This document shows positions 1 to 7,082 of a stretch of 9,863 bases of DNA, in pieces. Positions within the stretch are counted from its first letter, which is position 1. Every line of letters starts with the position of its first letter. The notes beneath the pieces are model-generated. The model did not search any database and was not told where the DNA came from. It was given only the letters and a program-made list of their open reading frames with translations. The position numbers were made by a program, and so were the translations under genes. This stretch comes from CAZUZD01 sp964624465 (GTDB taxonomy: Bacteria > Planctomycetota > Planctomycetia > Isosphaerales > Isosphaeraceae): contig CAZUZD010000237.1 of NCBI GenBank assembly GCA_964624465.1, positions 1 through 9,863 on the forward strand, given 5' to 3'.

Positions 1-436
1 CGCCGCCGGAGAGCAGCGCCGGCCGGCGGCCCAGCAGGTGGGTCACCCCGCAGAGCGCCGCCACCGCCTCGGTGCGGGCGGCCGCCTCGGCCTTCGGCCA
101 GCCCCGCAGCCCGAACCCGAGATTCGCGGCCACGTCGAGGTGCGGGAACAGCAGGTCGTCCTGGAAGATCATCCCGAGCCGGCGGTCGCGGAGCGGCCGG
201 TTCACGCCGGCCCCGGCGTCGAACAGGGTCAGGTCCCCCAGCCGGACGTGCCCGGCGTCGGGCCGCTCCAGGCCGGCGATCCCCCGCAGCAGGCTCGTCT
301 TGCCGGCGCCCGAGGGGCCGAAGATCACCCCGCACTCGGCGCCCAGGCGGATCGCCGCGTCGAGCCGCAGGCCGGGGTGGATCTGCCGGATCACCCGGGC
401 GTCGAGGTGCGCGGGTTCGTCGGCGGCCGGGCTCAT
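1..436 (-). CDS. modC: Molybdate ABC transporter ATP-binding protein ModC (partial, C-terminus outside window)
   Basis: This is the cytoplasmic ATPase that would power molybdate (or tungstate) import with ModB and ModA. The 145 residues present show a Walker A GPSGAGKT at about 40-47, the Q-loop FQDDLLFPH at about 91-99 and the ABC signature LSGG at 142-145, exactly at the window edge. Walker B, the H-loop and any C-terminal molybdate-binding (MOP/TOBE) domain lie outside. The start ATG overlaps the modB stop codon as ATGA (positions 436-433), the usual sign of translational coupling. The assignment to ModC rather than another importer ATPase rests on the adjacent ModA and ModB, because the N-terminal half of ABC ATPases is not substrate-specific. 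Tungstate or sulfate use cannot be excluded. Confidence 0.88.
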   Translation of the reverse strand, partial: MSPAADEPAHLDARVIRQIHPGLRLDAAIRLGAECGVIFGPSGAGKTSLLRGIAGLERPDAGHVRLGDLTLFDAGAGVNRPLRDRRLGMIFQDDLLFPHLDVAANLGFGLRGWPKAEAAARTEAVAALCGVTHLLGRRPALLSGG

Positions 437-1110
437 CGCGAGGGCTCCTGGCGGCCCTGCTGGCGCTGGACGGCCCAGAGGGCGGCGATCGAGACCAGCG
501 AGATCCAGGCCGTCAGCCGCAGCGCCGTGGCGGTGTCGTCGCGCTGGACGGCGTCATAGATGGCCAGCGAGGCGGTGCGGGTCAGGCCGGGGATGTCGCC
601 GGCGACCATGAGCGTGGCGCCGAAGTCCCCCAGCGCCCGCACGAAGGCGAGCACCGCGCCGGCGGCCAGGCCGCGCCAGGCCAGCGGCAACGTCACGGCC
701 AGGAACACCGAGCGCTCGCGGCGGCCCAGCAGCCGGGCCACGTCCTCGAGCGCCGGGTCGACCCCCTCGAAGGCCGAGCGCGCCGGCAGCAGGAACAGCG
801 GGAACGCCGCCACCGCCGAGGCGATCACCGCGCCGCTCCAGTGGAACACGACCGTGACCCCCAGGGTCTGCTCCAGCCAGAGCCCCAGCGGCGCCCGGCG
901 GCCCAGCAGCAGCAGCAGGCCGTAGCCCAGCACCGTCGGCGGCAGGACCATCGGGAGCACGAGCAGGCCGGCCAGCAGCGACCGGCCCGGGAACCGGAAC
1001 CGCGCCAGCAGGTACGCCAGCGGCAGGCCGGCGGCCACGACCAGCACGGTCGCCAGCGCGGCCACCCGCAGCGAGAGCCAGAACGGGGCCAGGTCGGTCA
1101 TCGGCGTCAT
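433..1110 (-). CDS. modB: Molybdate ABC transporter permease ModB
   Basis: This is the inner-membrane permease of the molybdate importer, 225 residues, which matches the usual ModB length. About five hydrophobic segments are visible, near residues 11-36, 46-70, 86-110, 145-170 and 196-215. The cytoplasmic EAA-type loop that docks on the ATPase is at about 121-142 (LEDVARLLGRRERSVFLAVT), followed by the GDFGATLMVAGDIPG stretch characteristic of ModB-type permeases. The stop codon overlaps the modC start (ATGA), and modA ends 28 bp upstream, so the three genes form one operon. A second Met three codons downstream (position 1101) is an alternative start. No strong Shine-Dalgarno decides between them. 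Confidence 0.93.
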   Translation of the reverse strand: MTPMTDLAPFWLSLRVAALATVLVVAAGLPLAYLLARFRFPGRSLLAGLLVLPMVLPPTVLGYGLLLLLGRRAPLGLWLEQTLGVTVVFHWSGAVIASAVAAFPLFLLPARSAFEGVDPALEDVARLLGRRERSVFLAVTLPLAWRGLAAGAVLAFVRALGDFGATLMVAGDIPGLTRTASLAIYDAVQRDDTATALRLTAWISLVSIAALWAVQRQQGRQEPSR

Positions 1111-1138
1111 GGCGGCTCGTCGGGCGCGGGGCGGCGGG

Positions 1139-1990
1139 TCAGGGTCCTGGAGCGGCCGGGGCGGCAGTCGGTGCCGGGTCGGGATCGGGGCCGGGGCGGC
1201 GGAAGCCGAAGTCGCCGAGGATGCCCTGCCCGTCCGGGCCGGTGAGGAACACGGCGAACGCCCCGGCGTCGGCTGGGCGGGCGGCGCGGGTCGTCACGCC
1301 CAGGGCCTGGATCAGCGGCTCGTACAGGTCGGGGTCGACCGGGATCGCCCGCACCTCGGGCACGTCGGCAATGGCGCGGCCGACCAGGCCGACCTCGGCG
1401 TTGCCCGAGCGCACGAACTGGAGCGACTGGATGACGGACTCGGCCGGCACGAGCTTCGGTCGCAGCGCGTCCCAGAGCCCCGCCGCCTGGAGCGCCTGGC
1501 GGGCCGCGATGCCGTAGGGGGCGACGTCGGGGTTGGCGATCGCGATCTTCCGCACCTCGGGCCGGGTCAGGTCGGCCAGGGTCGCCACCGGCGGGTTGGC
1601 GGCGCGGTGGACGACCAGGGTCAGCGAGCCGCGGGCGTAGTTGCGCACCGAGCCGGGCACGATCGCCCCTCGGGCGGCCAAGTCGGCGACGAACTGGCGG
1701 TTGGCGGCCAGGAACAGGTCGAAGGGGGCCCCCTGCTCGATCTGGCGGGCAAGCTGGCCGCTGGACCCGAAGCTGAAGTCGACCCGCACGCCGGTCTCCT
1801 GCTGGAACCGGCTGGCCAGCACGGGGGCGACCGCCTGGAGGTCGCTGGCCGCGGCGATCCGCAGCGGGCTCGCGACCGGCGCGTTGCCGGCCCCGGGCCG
1901 GCCCCCGCAGCCGGCGGCCAGGGCCGCCAGGCCGGCGATCAGCAGGGGCCAGGCGGTGGCGGGCCGGGGCGTTCGCGCTCGGCTGGGCAT
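1139..1990 (-). CDS. modA: Molybdate-binding periplasmic lipoprotein ModA
   Basis: This is the substrate-binding protein that would capture molybdate outside the inner membrane and deliver it to ModB. The N-terminus has basic residues, a hydrophobic core and a lipobox LAAGC with the lipidated Cys at residue 28, so it should be a membrane-anchored lipoprotein. ModA-family landmarks follow in order: AAASDLQ at 47-52, FGSSGQLARQIEQGAPFDLF at 74-93, the anion-binding APYGIAARQAL at 157-167, GLVGRA at 201-206 and the C-terminal GQGILGDFGF at 254-263. The last 20 residues are a Pro/Ala-rich tail (PGPDPDPAPTAAPAAPGP), not usual for ModA and probably disordered. It is first in the modABC operon. Tungstate specificity (TupA/WtpA-like) is less likely from these motifs but not excluded. 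Confidence 0.92.
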   Translation of the reverse strand: MPSRARTPRPATAWPLLIAGLAALAAGCGGRPGAGNAPVASPLRIAAASDLQAVAPVLASRFQQETGVRVDFSFGSSGQLARQIEQGAPFDLFLAANRQFVADLAARGAIVPGSVRNYARGSLTLVVHRAANPPVATLADLTRPEVRKIAIANPDVAPYGIAARQALQAAGLWDALRPKLVPAESVIQSLQFVRSGNAEVGLVGRAIADVPEVRAIPVDPDLYEPLIQALGVTTRAARPADAGAFAVFLTGPDGQGILGDFGFRRPGPDPDPAPTAAPAAPGP

Positions 1991-2034
1991 GGCGGGGCGG
2001 CTCGTGGGGTCGGTGGCGGGGCTCGGACCCGGCG

Positions 2035-2064
2035 ATCGTAAGGGGGGCGACCCGGGAGCGTCAA
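2035..2064 (-). promoter_or_regulatory. Candidate sigma70-like promoter of modABC
   Basis: Read on the minus strand, TTGACG (2064-2059) and TACGAT (2040-2035) are separated by 18 bp. They match the -35 and -10 consensus at 5/6 and 4/6 positions. A transcript would begin near 2028, about 38 nt ahead of the modA ATG. Planctomycete promoters are poorly defined, so this is pattern matching only. Confidence 0.4.
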
Positions 2065-2091
2065 TCGGCCGTCACGGCCCGCCGCCGATTG
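2062..2091. promoter_or_regulatory. Inverted repeat in the modA/ATPase divergent region (candidate operator)
   Basis: CAATCGGC at 2062-2069 is perfectly repeated in inverse at 2084-2091 (GCCGATTG). A smaller palindrome, GGCCGT-C-ACGGCC, is nested at 2067-2079. One arm overlaps the candidate modABC -35 (2059-2064) and the other overlaps a TTGCCA at 2089-2094 that could be the -35 of the divergent ATPase gene. The placement suggests a repressor site. The sequence is not a recognisable ModE box, and random GC-rich palindromes are common here. Confidence 0.3.
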
Positions 2092-2182
2092 CCAGCCGCG
2101 GCCGGCATCGGGTAAGACGGAGCAGCTTCCGACGCGGCCGATGGCAGGCCGTGGCGGCCGACCGGCGCCCCCGAGGATCCCG

Positions 2183-3643
2183 ATGAAGATCGACCAGTTC
2201 CTGGGCCACTACGGCATCAAGGGCGACCCGTTCAGCGAGGAGGACGCCCAGACCGACACGGTCTTCAAAAAGGGCTGCCTCTGGTCGATCCATCACCCGG
2301 CCTGGAGCAAGTTCTTCGGCAGCCCGGCCGAACCCTCCACGGCGCTGGTCTTCGGCGAGAAGGGCAGCGGCAAGACCGCGCTGCGGCTCCAGGCCACCGC
2401 CGAGATCGAGAAGTACAACCAGGACCACCCGACCGAGAAGGTGTTCCTGATCTCTTACGACGACTTCAACCCGCCCCTGGACCACTTCAAGGTCGCCAGC
2501 GGCCTGAAGGACACCGCCGAGGCCCTCAAGCGGTTCCGGCTCCAGGACCACATGGACGCCATCCTCGCCCTGGGCGTCACCCGGCTGGTCGACCAGCTCA
2601 AGGGGGAGAAGGCGGATCTCTCCAAGCTCACCCTGGACCAGCGCCGCGATCTGCTCCTGCTGGCGGCCCTCTACGACCAGTCGACCGGCGAGCCGATCGA
2701 CCGCCGCTGGACCTGGCTGCGGCGGCGCTCGGGGTTCCGGCCGCTGTGGAGCCGCCGCGACCTCCAGATCGGCGCCGGCGTGACGGCCATCTTGCTGGTG
2801 CTGATCGCCACCGTGAAGTGGTTCCAGCAGCCGACCGTGCTCCCCTGGCTGGTCGGCGCCCTGGTGCTGGGCTGGGCCTACTGGGCCTGGCGGCTGGCGC
2901 GGGCCGAGCTGTTCGCGCGGGACATCCGCAAGTCGCTGCGGGTGCTGAGCCGCGACCCGGCGGCGCTGCGGTGGGAATTGCTCTGGTTCGAGCCCAGCGA
3001 CCTGGGCGGCCAGCCGCTGCCGGCCGGCGGCCGGGCGGCCGGCGAGGAGCGGTACGAGCTCCTGCGGAAGTTCCAGGGGGTGCTCGCCCCGCTCGGGTAC
3101 AAGGGCGTGATCGTCGTCATCGACCGGGTCGACGAGCCGCAGGCGATCGAGGGCGATCCGCGCAAGATGCGGGCGCTCGTCTGGCCGATGCTCGACAACA
3201 AGTTCCTCCGCCACCCCGGCATCGGAGTCAAGCTGCTGCTGCCGATCGAGCTGGCGTACTACCTGGAGAAGGAAGATAAGGAGTTCTACGACCGCGCCCG
3301 GCCCGACAAGCTGAACATGATCAAGCCCCTGCGCTGGACGGGCGCCTCGCTCTACGACCTGGCCAGCGACCGGCTCCAGGCCTGCGCCACCGACGGCCAG
3401 GCGCCCCGGCTGCGGCAGTTCATCGACGAGGCGGTCAGCGACGACGCCCTCCGCGATAGCCTGGGCAATCTGCGCACCCCGCGGCAGCTCTTCAAGTTCC
3501 TGCACCGGCTCTTGCAAGAGCATTGCCAGCGGCACACCGAGGACCAGCCGCAGTGGAAGGTCGACGCCGACACCTTCCGCACGATCTACGCGGCTCACCT
3601 GCGGGAACTCGACGCCTTCGACCGCGGCTTCGGCCACGGTTGA
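2183..3643 (+). CDS. Membrane-inserted P-loop ATPase, KAP-like, function unknown
   Basis: The 486-residue product is a P-loop NTPase. Walker A is GEKGSGKT at 58-65 and a Walker B-like strand, VIVVIDRVDEP, lies at 309-319 with Asp314, Asp317 and Glu318. Two hydrophobic segments, about 198-213 and 218-235, sit between the two Walker motifs. Membrane helices inserted into the NTPase domain are the hallmark of the KAP family, hence the tentative placement. A sequence near 427-440 (LGNLRTPRQLFKFL) resembles the helical region after the ATPase core in AAA/KAP-type proteins. The start at 2183 is preferred over an upstream in-frame ATG at 2141 because GAGGA lies 5 nt before it and the N-terminus MKIDQFLGHYGIKGDPF looks like a folded domain start. 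The gene diverges from modA. The downstream protease begins 199 bp later, apparently with its own promoter. Substrate and partner are unknown. Confidence 0.85.
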   Translation: MKIDQFLGHYGIKGDPFSEEDAQTDTVFKKGCLWSIHHPAWSKFFGSPAEPSTALVFGEKGSGKTALRLQATAEIEKYNQDHPTEKVFLISYDDFNPPLDHFKVASGLKDTAEALKRFRLQDHMDAILALGVTRLVDQLKGEKADLSKLTLDQRRDLLLLAALYDQSTGEPIDRRWTWLRRRSGFRPLWSRRDLQIGAGVTAILLVLIATVKWFQQPTVLPWLVGALVLGWAYWAWRLARAELFARDIRKSLRVLSRDPAALRWELLWFEPSDLGGQPLPAGGRAAGEERYELLRKFQGVLAPLGYKGVIVVIDRVDEPQAIEGDPRKMRALVWPMLDNKFLRHPGIGVKLLLPIELAYYLEKEDKEFYDRARPDKLNMIKPLRWTGASLYDLASDRLQACATDGQAPRLRQFIDEAVSDDALRDSLGNLRTPRQLFKFLHRLLQEHCQRHTEDQPQWKVDADTFRTIYAAHLRELDAFDRGFGHG

Positions 3644-3686
3644 GCGGCCCGGGAGTCGAAATTGCGATCGGACGCGACGGCGTGTG

Positions 3687-3715
3687 TTGATTCCAGCGTC
3701 GTGCGCCCCTAGGAT
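3687..3715 (+). promoter_or_regulatory. Candidate promoter of the subtilase gene
   Basis: TTGATT (3687-3692) and TAGGAT (3710-3715) are separated by 17 bp, each matching the sigma70 consensus at 4/6 positions. They lie 44 bp after the ATPase stop. Initiation would fall near 3722, giving a leader of about 120 nt that starts inside the hairpin at 3721-3761. This is pattern-based only. Confidence 0.35.
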
Positions 3716-3720
3716 GAACG

Positions 3721-3761
3721 GACGACGCCCGCCACTCATCCCGTCCCCGGCGGGCGGCGTC
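3721..3761 (+). promoter_or_regulatory. Leader hairpin upstream of the subtilase (or ATPase terminator)
   Basis: GACGACGCCCGCC (3721-3733) pairs with GGCGGGCGGCGTC (3749-3761) with a single mismatch and a 15-nt loop. No T-run follows in the plus direction (CCCCCCTCT), so it is not a canonical intrinsic terminator. Its position right at the predicted transcript start suggests a 5'-end stabilising or regulatory stem. It could also slow transcription leaving the ATPase gene. Confidence 0.4.
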
Positions 3762-3842
3762 CCCCCCTCTGGCCAGTCCGGCCGTCCGTCCGTCCGCATC
3801 GACACCCCCGATCGACACCCGCACGAACCCGGTGGCACTCAT

Positions 3843-6428
3843 ATGGCCCGACCGTCCATTCGTCGGCGTGCGCCGCACGCTCGCCCGCAACTCGAGGCCC
3901 TCGAAGGCCGCTCGCTGCTGACCCTGGCCGCCGCGCCGGCGGCCGACCTGCTGGCCGACCCGGCCCGGAACGTCCTGGTCCGGTTCCGCGACCCCGTCAG
4001 CCCCGGCGCCTCGCCGGCCGGCCTGGCGCAGGCCCGCGATCGCTCGGTCGCACTCTCGGCGCTGCGGGCCGAAGTCGGATTCCAGTACGACAGCGGCCCC
4101 CAGCTGCTCCGGCTCGCCCCCGGCGCCGACCGCGCCGCGGCCGTGGCCGCCCTGATGGCCCGCTCCGACGTGCTCTACGCCGTCCCCGATTCGCCGGTCC
4201 AGGTTTCCCAGGTCCCCAACGACCCGCAGTTCGCCAGCCAGTGGGGGCTGAACCAGGGCAACGACGTCGACATCAACGCGCCCGAGGCGTGGGACCGGAC
4301 CACTGGCGGCCCGACGATCGTGGCCGTCACCGACACCGGCCTGGACCTGACGCACCCCGACCTCTACCTGGCCGTGGCGGTCAAGCAGTCGCAGATCCCG
4401 GCGACGATCCGGGGCCTGGCGCGCACGGGCATCGTCGACACCAACCCCGACGGCCAGATCGACTTCTACGACCTGAACTCGCTGAAGGCCGACGGCGTCA
4501 CGCCGGTGCTCAACGCGCAGGGCGTGCGGGTCAACGCCGCCTACACCGTGGACACGAACAGCAACGGCCGGATCGACGCCGCCGACCTGCTGGCCGACAC
4601 CAGCTGGGCCAGCGCCAGCAGCGACCTGGTCGGCTGGAACTACGTCACCAACACGAACAACCCGCAGGACGACCACGGCCACGGCACGCACGTCGCGGGC
4701 ACCATCGCCGCCCGCACGAACAACGCCCTCGGGGTGGCCGGGGTGAGCTGGAACGCGCGGATCCTGCCGCTGAAGTTCCTGGCCGCCAACGGCAGCGGCA
4801 GCGACGCGGCGGCGATCGCGGCCATCGAGTACGCCGCGAACAACGGCGCCCGGGTGATCAACGCCAGCTGGGGCGACTCGCAGTCCAACCCCGCGATGGC
4901 CGATGCGATCCGGTACGCGGGCACCAAGGGGTCCGTCTTCATCGCCGCGGCCGGCAACGACAGCCAGAACCTCGACACGAACCCGTCGTACCCCGGCGGC
5001 TACCACCTCTCGAACATGGTCACCGTGGCGGCCGCCGCCTCCGACGGCAGCCTGGCGGGCTTCTCGTCGTACAGCCCGAACCTCGTCGACCTGGCCGCCC
5101 CCGGCGCCTCGATCCTGAGCACGACCGTCGGCGGCGGCGCCGGCTACATGAGCGGCACCTCGATGGCCGCGCCGCACGTCGCCGGCGTCGCCGCGCTGGT
5201 CGCCGGCCTGCGGCCCGACCTCTCGGCCGACGGGCTCACGGCGCTGCTCCGTTCCAGCACCAAGCCGCTGGCCAGCCTGGTCGGCAAGACGATCTCCGGC
5301 GGCCTGATCGACGCCGCCCGCGCCGTCCGCAACGCCGCCGGCGACCCGCCGCCGGGAAACCAGGCCACCGCCCAGTTCGTGGGCACGGATACGACCACCC
5401 AGGGCAACTGGCAGTCGGCCTTCGGCGCCGACGGCTACCACGTCATCGGCAACGCCCAGAGCCTGCCCTCGTACGCCACCCTGGCCGCCAGCGGCAAGGG
5501 CGACTGGACCTGGGCCGCCAGCACCACCGACGTCCGCGGCCTCAGGAAGCCGGCCAGCGCCACCGACCGCATCGCGTCGACCTGGTACGGCTCGACCCTC
5601 ACCCTCAACACCCACCTGACCGACGGCCAGACGCACCCCGTGAGCCTGTACCTGCTGGACTGGGACCGCCAGGGCCGCAGCCAGCGGGTCGACGTCGTCG
5701 ACCCGACCACCGGCGCGGTGCTCGACACCCGCACGGTCAGCAACTTCACCGGCGGCACGTACCTGACCTGGAACCTCAAGGGCCAGGTGCAGCTCCGGAT
5801 CACCCGCCTGGCCGGCCCGAACGCGGTCGTCTCGGGGGTCTTCTTCGGTGGGGCCACCGGCGGCGATGGCGGTTCGAGCACCCCGCCGCCGCCGAGCACG
5901 CCGCCTCCCCCCAGCACCCCGCCGGCCAGCACGGCGGCCTTCCTGGGCACCGACGCCACCACCCGCGGGAGCTGGCAGGGGGCCTATGGCGCCCAGGGGT
6001 ACCAGATCGTGAACGCGGCGACCGCCCTGCCGTCGTACGCCACCGTCGCCCCCACCGGCCAGTCGGCCTGGACCTGGGCGAACAGCACCGGCGATGTCCG
6101 CGCCCTGGCGAAGCCCGCCCCGGCCGCCGACCGGATCGCCGCCACCTGGTACGCGGCCAGCCGGTTCGACGTACCGATCTCGATCAGCGACGGCCAGGCG
6201 CACAAGGTGAGCCTGTACGTCCTGGACTGGGACAACAACGGCCGCAACCAGAAGGTCGAGGTCCTCGACGCCGCCACCGGCACCGTGCTCGACACCCGCA
6301 CCGTGAGCAACTTCAGCGGCGGCCTGTACCTGTCGTACCGCCTCACCGGCAACGTGATCGTGCGCCTGACCAACCAGGGCAGCTCCAACGCCGTCCTCTC
6401 CGGCCTGTTCTTCGACGCCAGCGCCTGA
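3843..6428 (+). CDS. Secreted subtilisin-family (S8) serine protease with calcium-loop insertion and tandem C-terminal modules
   Basis: An 861-residue exported endopeptidase. The start at 3843 is chosen because the next residues, MARPSIRRRAPHARPQ then LEALEGRSLLT (17-27), form the planctomycete LEPR-XLL-like export N-terminus; upstream in-frame codons look like leader. A pro-domain-like segment covers about 41-120 (NVLVRFRD ... VLYAVPDSPVQ). The catalytic triad is Asp164 (VAVTDTGLDLTHPDL), His280 (DDHGHGTHVAGT) and Ser440 (MSGTSMAAPHVAG), with oxyanion Asn372 (AAAGNDS). Between Asp and His lie two EF-hand/dockerin-like loops, DTNPDGQIDFYD (199-210) and DTNSNGRIDAAD (237-248). The C-terminal part has two related ~160-residue modules (about 508-669 and 697-858) joined by a Gly/Ser/Pro-rich linker (670-696). 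No C-terminal anchor is visible. All catalytic residues are intact, so it should be active, probably in nutrient protein degradation or processing of surface proteins. The physiological substrate is unknown. Confidence 0.95.
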   Translation: MARPSIRRRAPHARPQLEALEGRSLLTLAAAPAADLLADPARNVLVRFRDPVSPGASPAGLAQARDRSVALSALRAEVGFQYDSGPQLLRLAPGADRAAAVAALMARSDVLYAVPDSPVQVSQVPNDPQFASQWGLNQGNDVDINAPEAWDRTTGGPTIVAVTDTGLDLTHPDLYLAVAVKQSQIPATIRGLARTGIVDTNPDGQIDFYDLNSLKADGVTPVLNAQGVRVNAAYTVDTNSNGRIDAADLLADTSWASASSDLVGWNYVTNTNNPQDDHGHGTHVAGTIAARTNNALGVAGVSWNARILPLKFLAANGSGSDAAAIAAIEYAANNGARVINASWGDSQSNPAMADAIRYAGTKGSVFIAAAGNDSQNLDTNPSYPGGYHLSNMVTVAAAASDGSLAGFSSYSPNLVDLAAPGASILSTTVGGGAGYMSGTSMAAPHVAGVAALVAGLRPDLSADGLTALLRSSTKPLASLVGKTISGGLIDAARAVRNAAGDPPPGNQATAQFVGTDTTTQGNWQSAFGADGYHVIGNAQSLPSYATLAASGKGDWTWAASTTDVRGLRKPASATDRIASTWYGSTLTLNTHLTDGQTHPVSLYLLDWDRQGRSQRVDVVDPTTGAVLDTRTVSNFTGGTYLTWNLKGQVQLRITRLAGPNAVVSGVFFGGATGGDGGSSTPPPPSTPPPPSTPPASTAAFLGTDATTRGSWQGAYGAQGYQIVNAATALPSYATVAPTGQSAWTWANSTGDVRALAKPAPAADRIAATWYAASRFDVPISISDGQAHKVSLYVLDWDNNGRNQKVEVLDAATGTVLDTRTVSNFSGGLYLSYRLTGNVIVRLTNQGSSNAVLSGLFFDASA
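5364..6425 (+). repeat. Tandem duplicated C-terminal module within the subtilase gene
   Basis: Two copies, at about 5364-5849 and 5931-6416, encode the same domain. Landmarks shared in order are GTD(T/A)TT.G.WQ, LPSYAT, W(T)WA.ST.DVR.L.KPA, DRIA.TWY, DGQ.H.VSLY.LDWD..GR.Q.V.V.D, TG.VLDTRTVSNF.GG.YL and AVxSGxFF. Equivalent residues are 188-189 apart. The conserved Trp, Asp and aromatic positions suggest a beta-sandwich carbohydrate- or surface-binding role, but I do not recognise a named family. Between the copies, 5850-5930 encodes a Gly/Ser then Pro-rich linker with PPPPSTPP repeated. Confidence 0.88.
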
Positions 6429-6463
6429 CCCGGCCTGGCCCCGTCGACGGTTCGCCCGCTGCG

Positions 6464-6493
6464 CCGCCGGGTCCCACGGACGGAACCCGGCGG
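6464..6493 (+). terminator. Possible terminator hairpin after the subtilase
   Basis: CCGCCGGGT (6464-6472) and ACCCGGCGG (6485-6493) form a perfect 9-bp stem with a 12-nt loop, 35 bp after the subtilase stop codon. There is no U-tract, so termination at this stem would be atypical. In a GC-rich genome the structure might be fortuitous. Confidence 0.35.
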
Positions 6494-6538
6494 CCGGGCC
6501 GTTTCCGGACCGCCCCGAGCGGATTTTGCCCCGCCGGA

Positions 6539-6685
6539 GTGCCCGGGTTCCGCACCTGCGGAGCCCGGATCCCCCGGCCCCGGACGGGTGGTCGGGTCCG
6601 GTGTGCCGTGGCCTGAGCGCCGCCTGGCCACGCCGACGATTCGGAGGCCATTGGATCCGGTCTCCGCTTAGCGGAACCCGGGCAC
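6539..6685. repeat. Palindromic intergenic repeat element, copy 1
   Basis: The ends are a perfect 15-bp inverted repeat: GTGCCCGGGTTCCGC at 6539-6553 against 6671-6685. Inside it a second pair, GCGGAGCCCGGATCC (from 6558) and GGATCCGGTCTCCGC near the right end, pairs with one mismatch, so each arm extends to about 33 nt. The centre has another stem (GTGGCC around 6609 with GGCCAC around 6626). The element would fold into one long, branched hairpin. Parts recur downstream at 6736-6800 (offset about 195-197 bp) and 6915-6939 (offset 290 bp). It looks like a REP/MITE-like non-coding repeat. The family is unknown to me. Confidence 0.75.
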
Positions 6686-6735
6686 CCAGGCCCGCCGGGG
6701 ACCCGGACCCAACCCGACCCACCGAGCCAACCGGG

Positions 6736-6980
<245 letters not shown>

Positions 6981-7082
6981 TGGTCGGGTCGTTCGCCGAG
7001 GCCCAACCCTCGTCCGTGCGCCGGGCAGTCCGGTGGTCCTGCGCCGGGCGGGGCGTTGCCGGGTTCGGCGGGGGGAGGGAGA

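Noticed and set aside
2072..3838. A 588-codon minus-strand open frame opposite the P-loop ATPase
   Set aside because: Shadow of the plus-strand gene, rich in Gln/Glu/Leu/Val/Arg with no recognisable motif.
4241..6616. A 791-codon second plus-strand frame inside the protease gene
   Set aside because: Its Arg/Pro/Gly/His-rich translation is a frame-shifted reading of the protease; the S8 frame has all catalytic residues.
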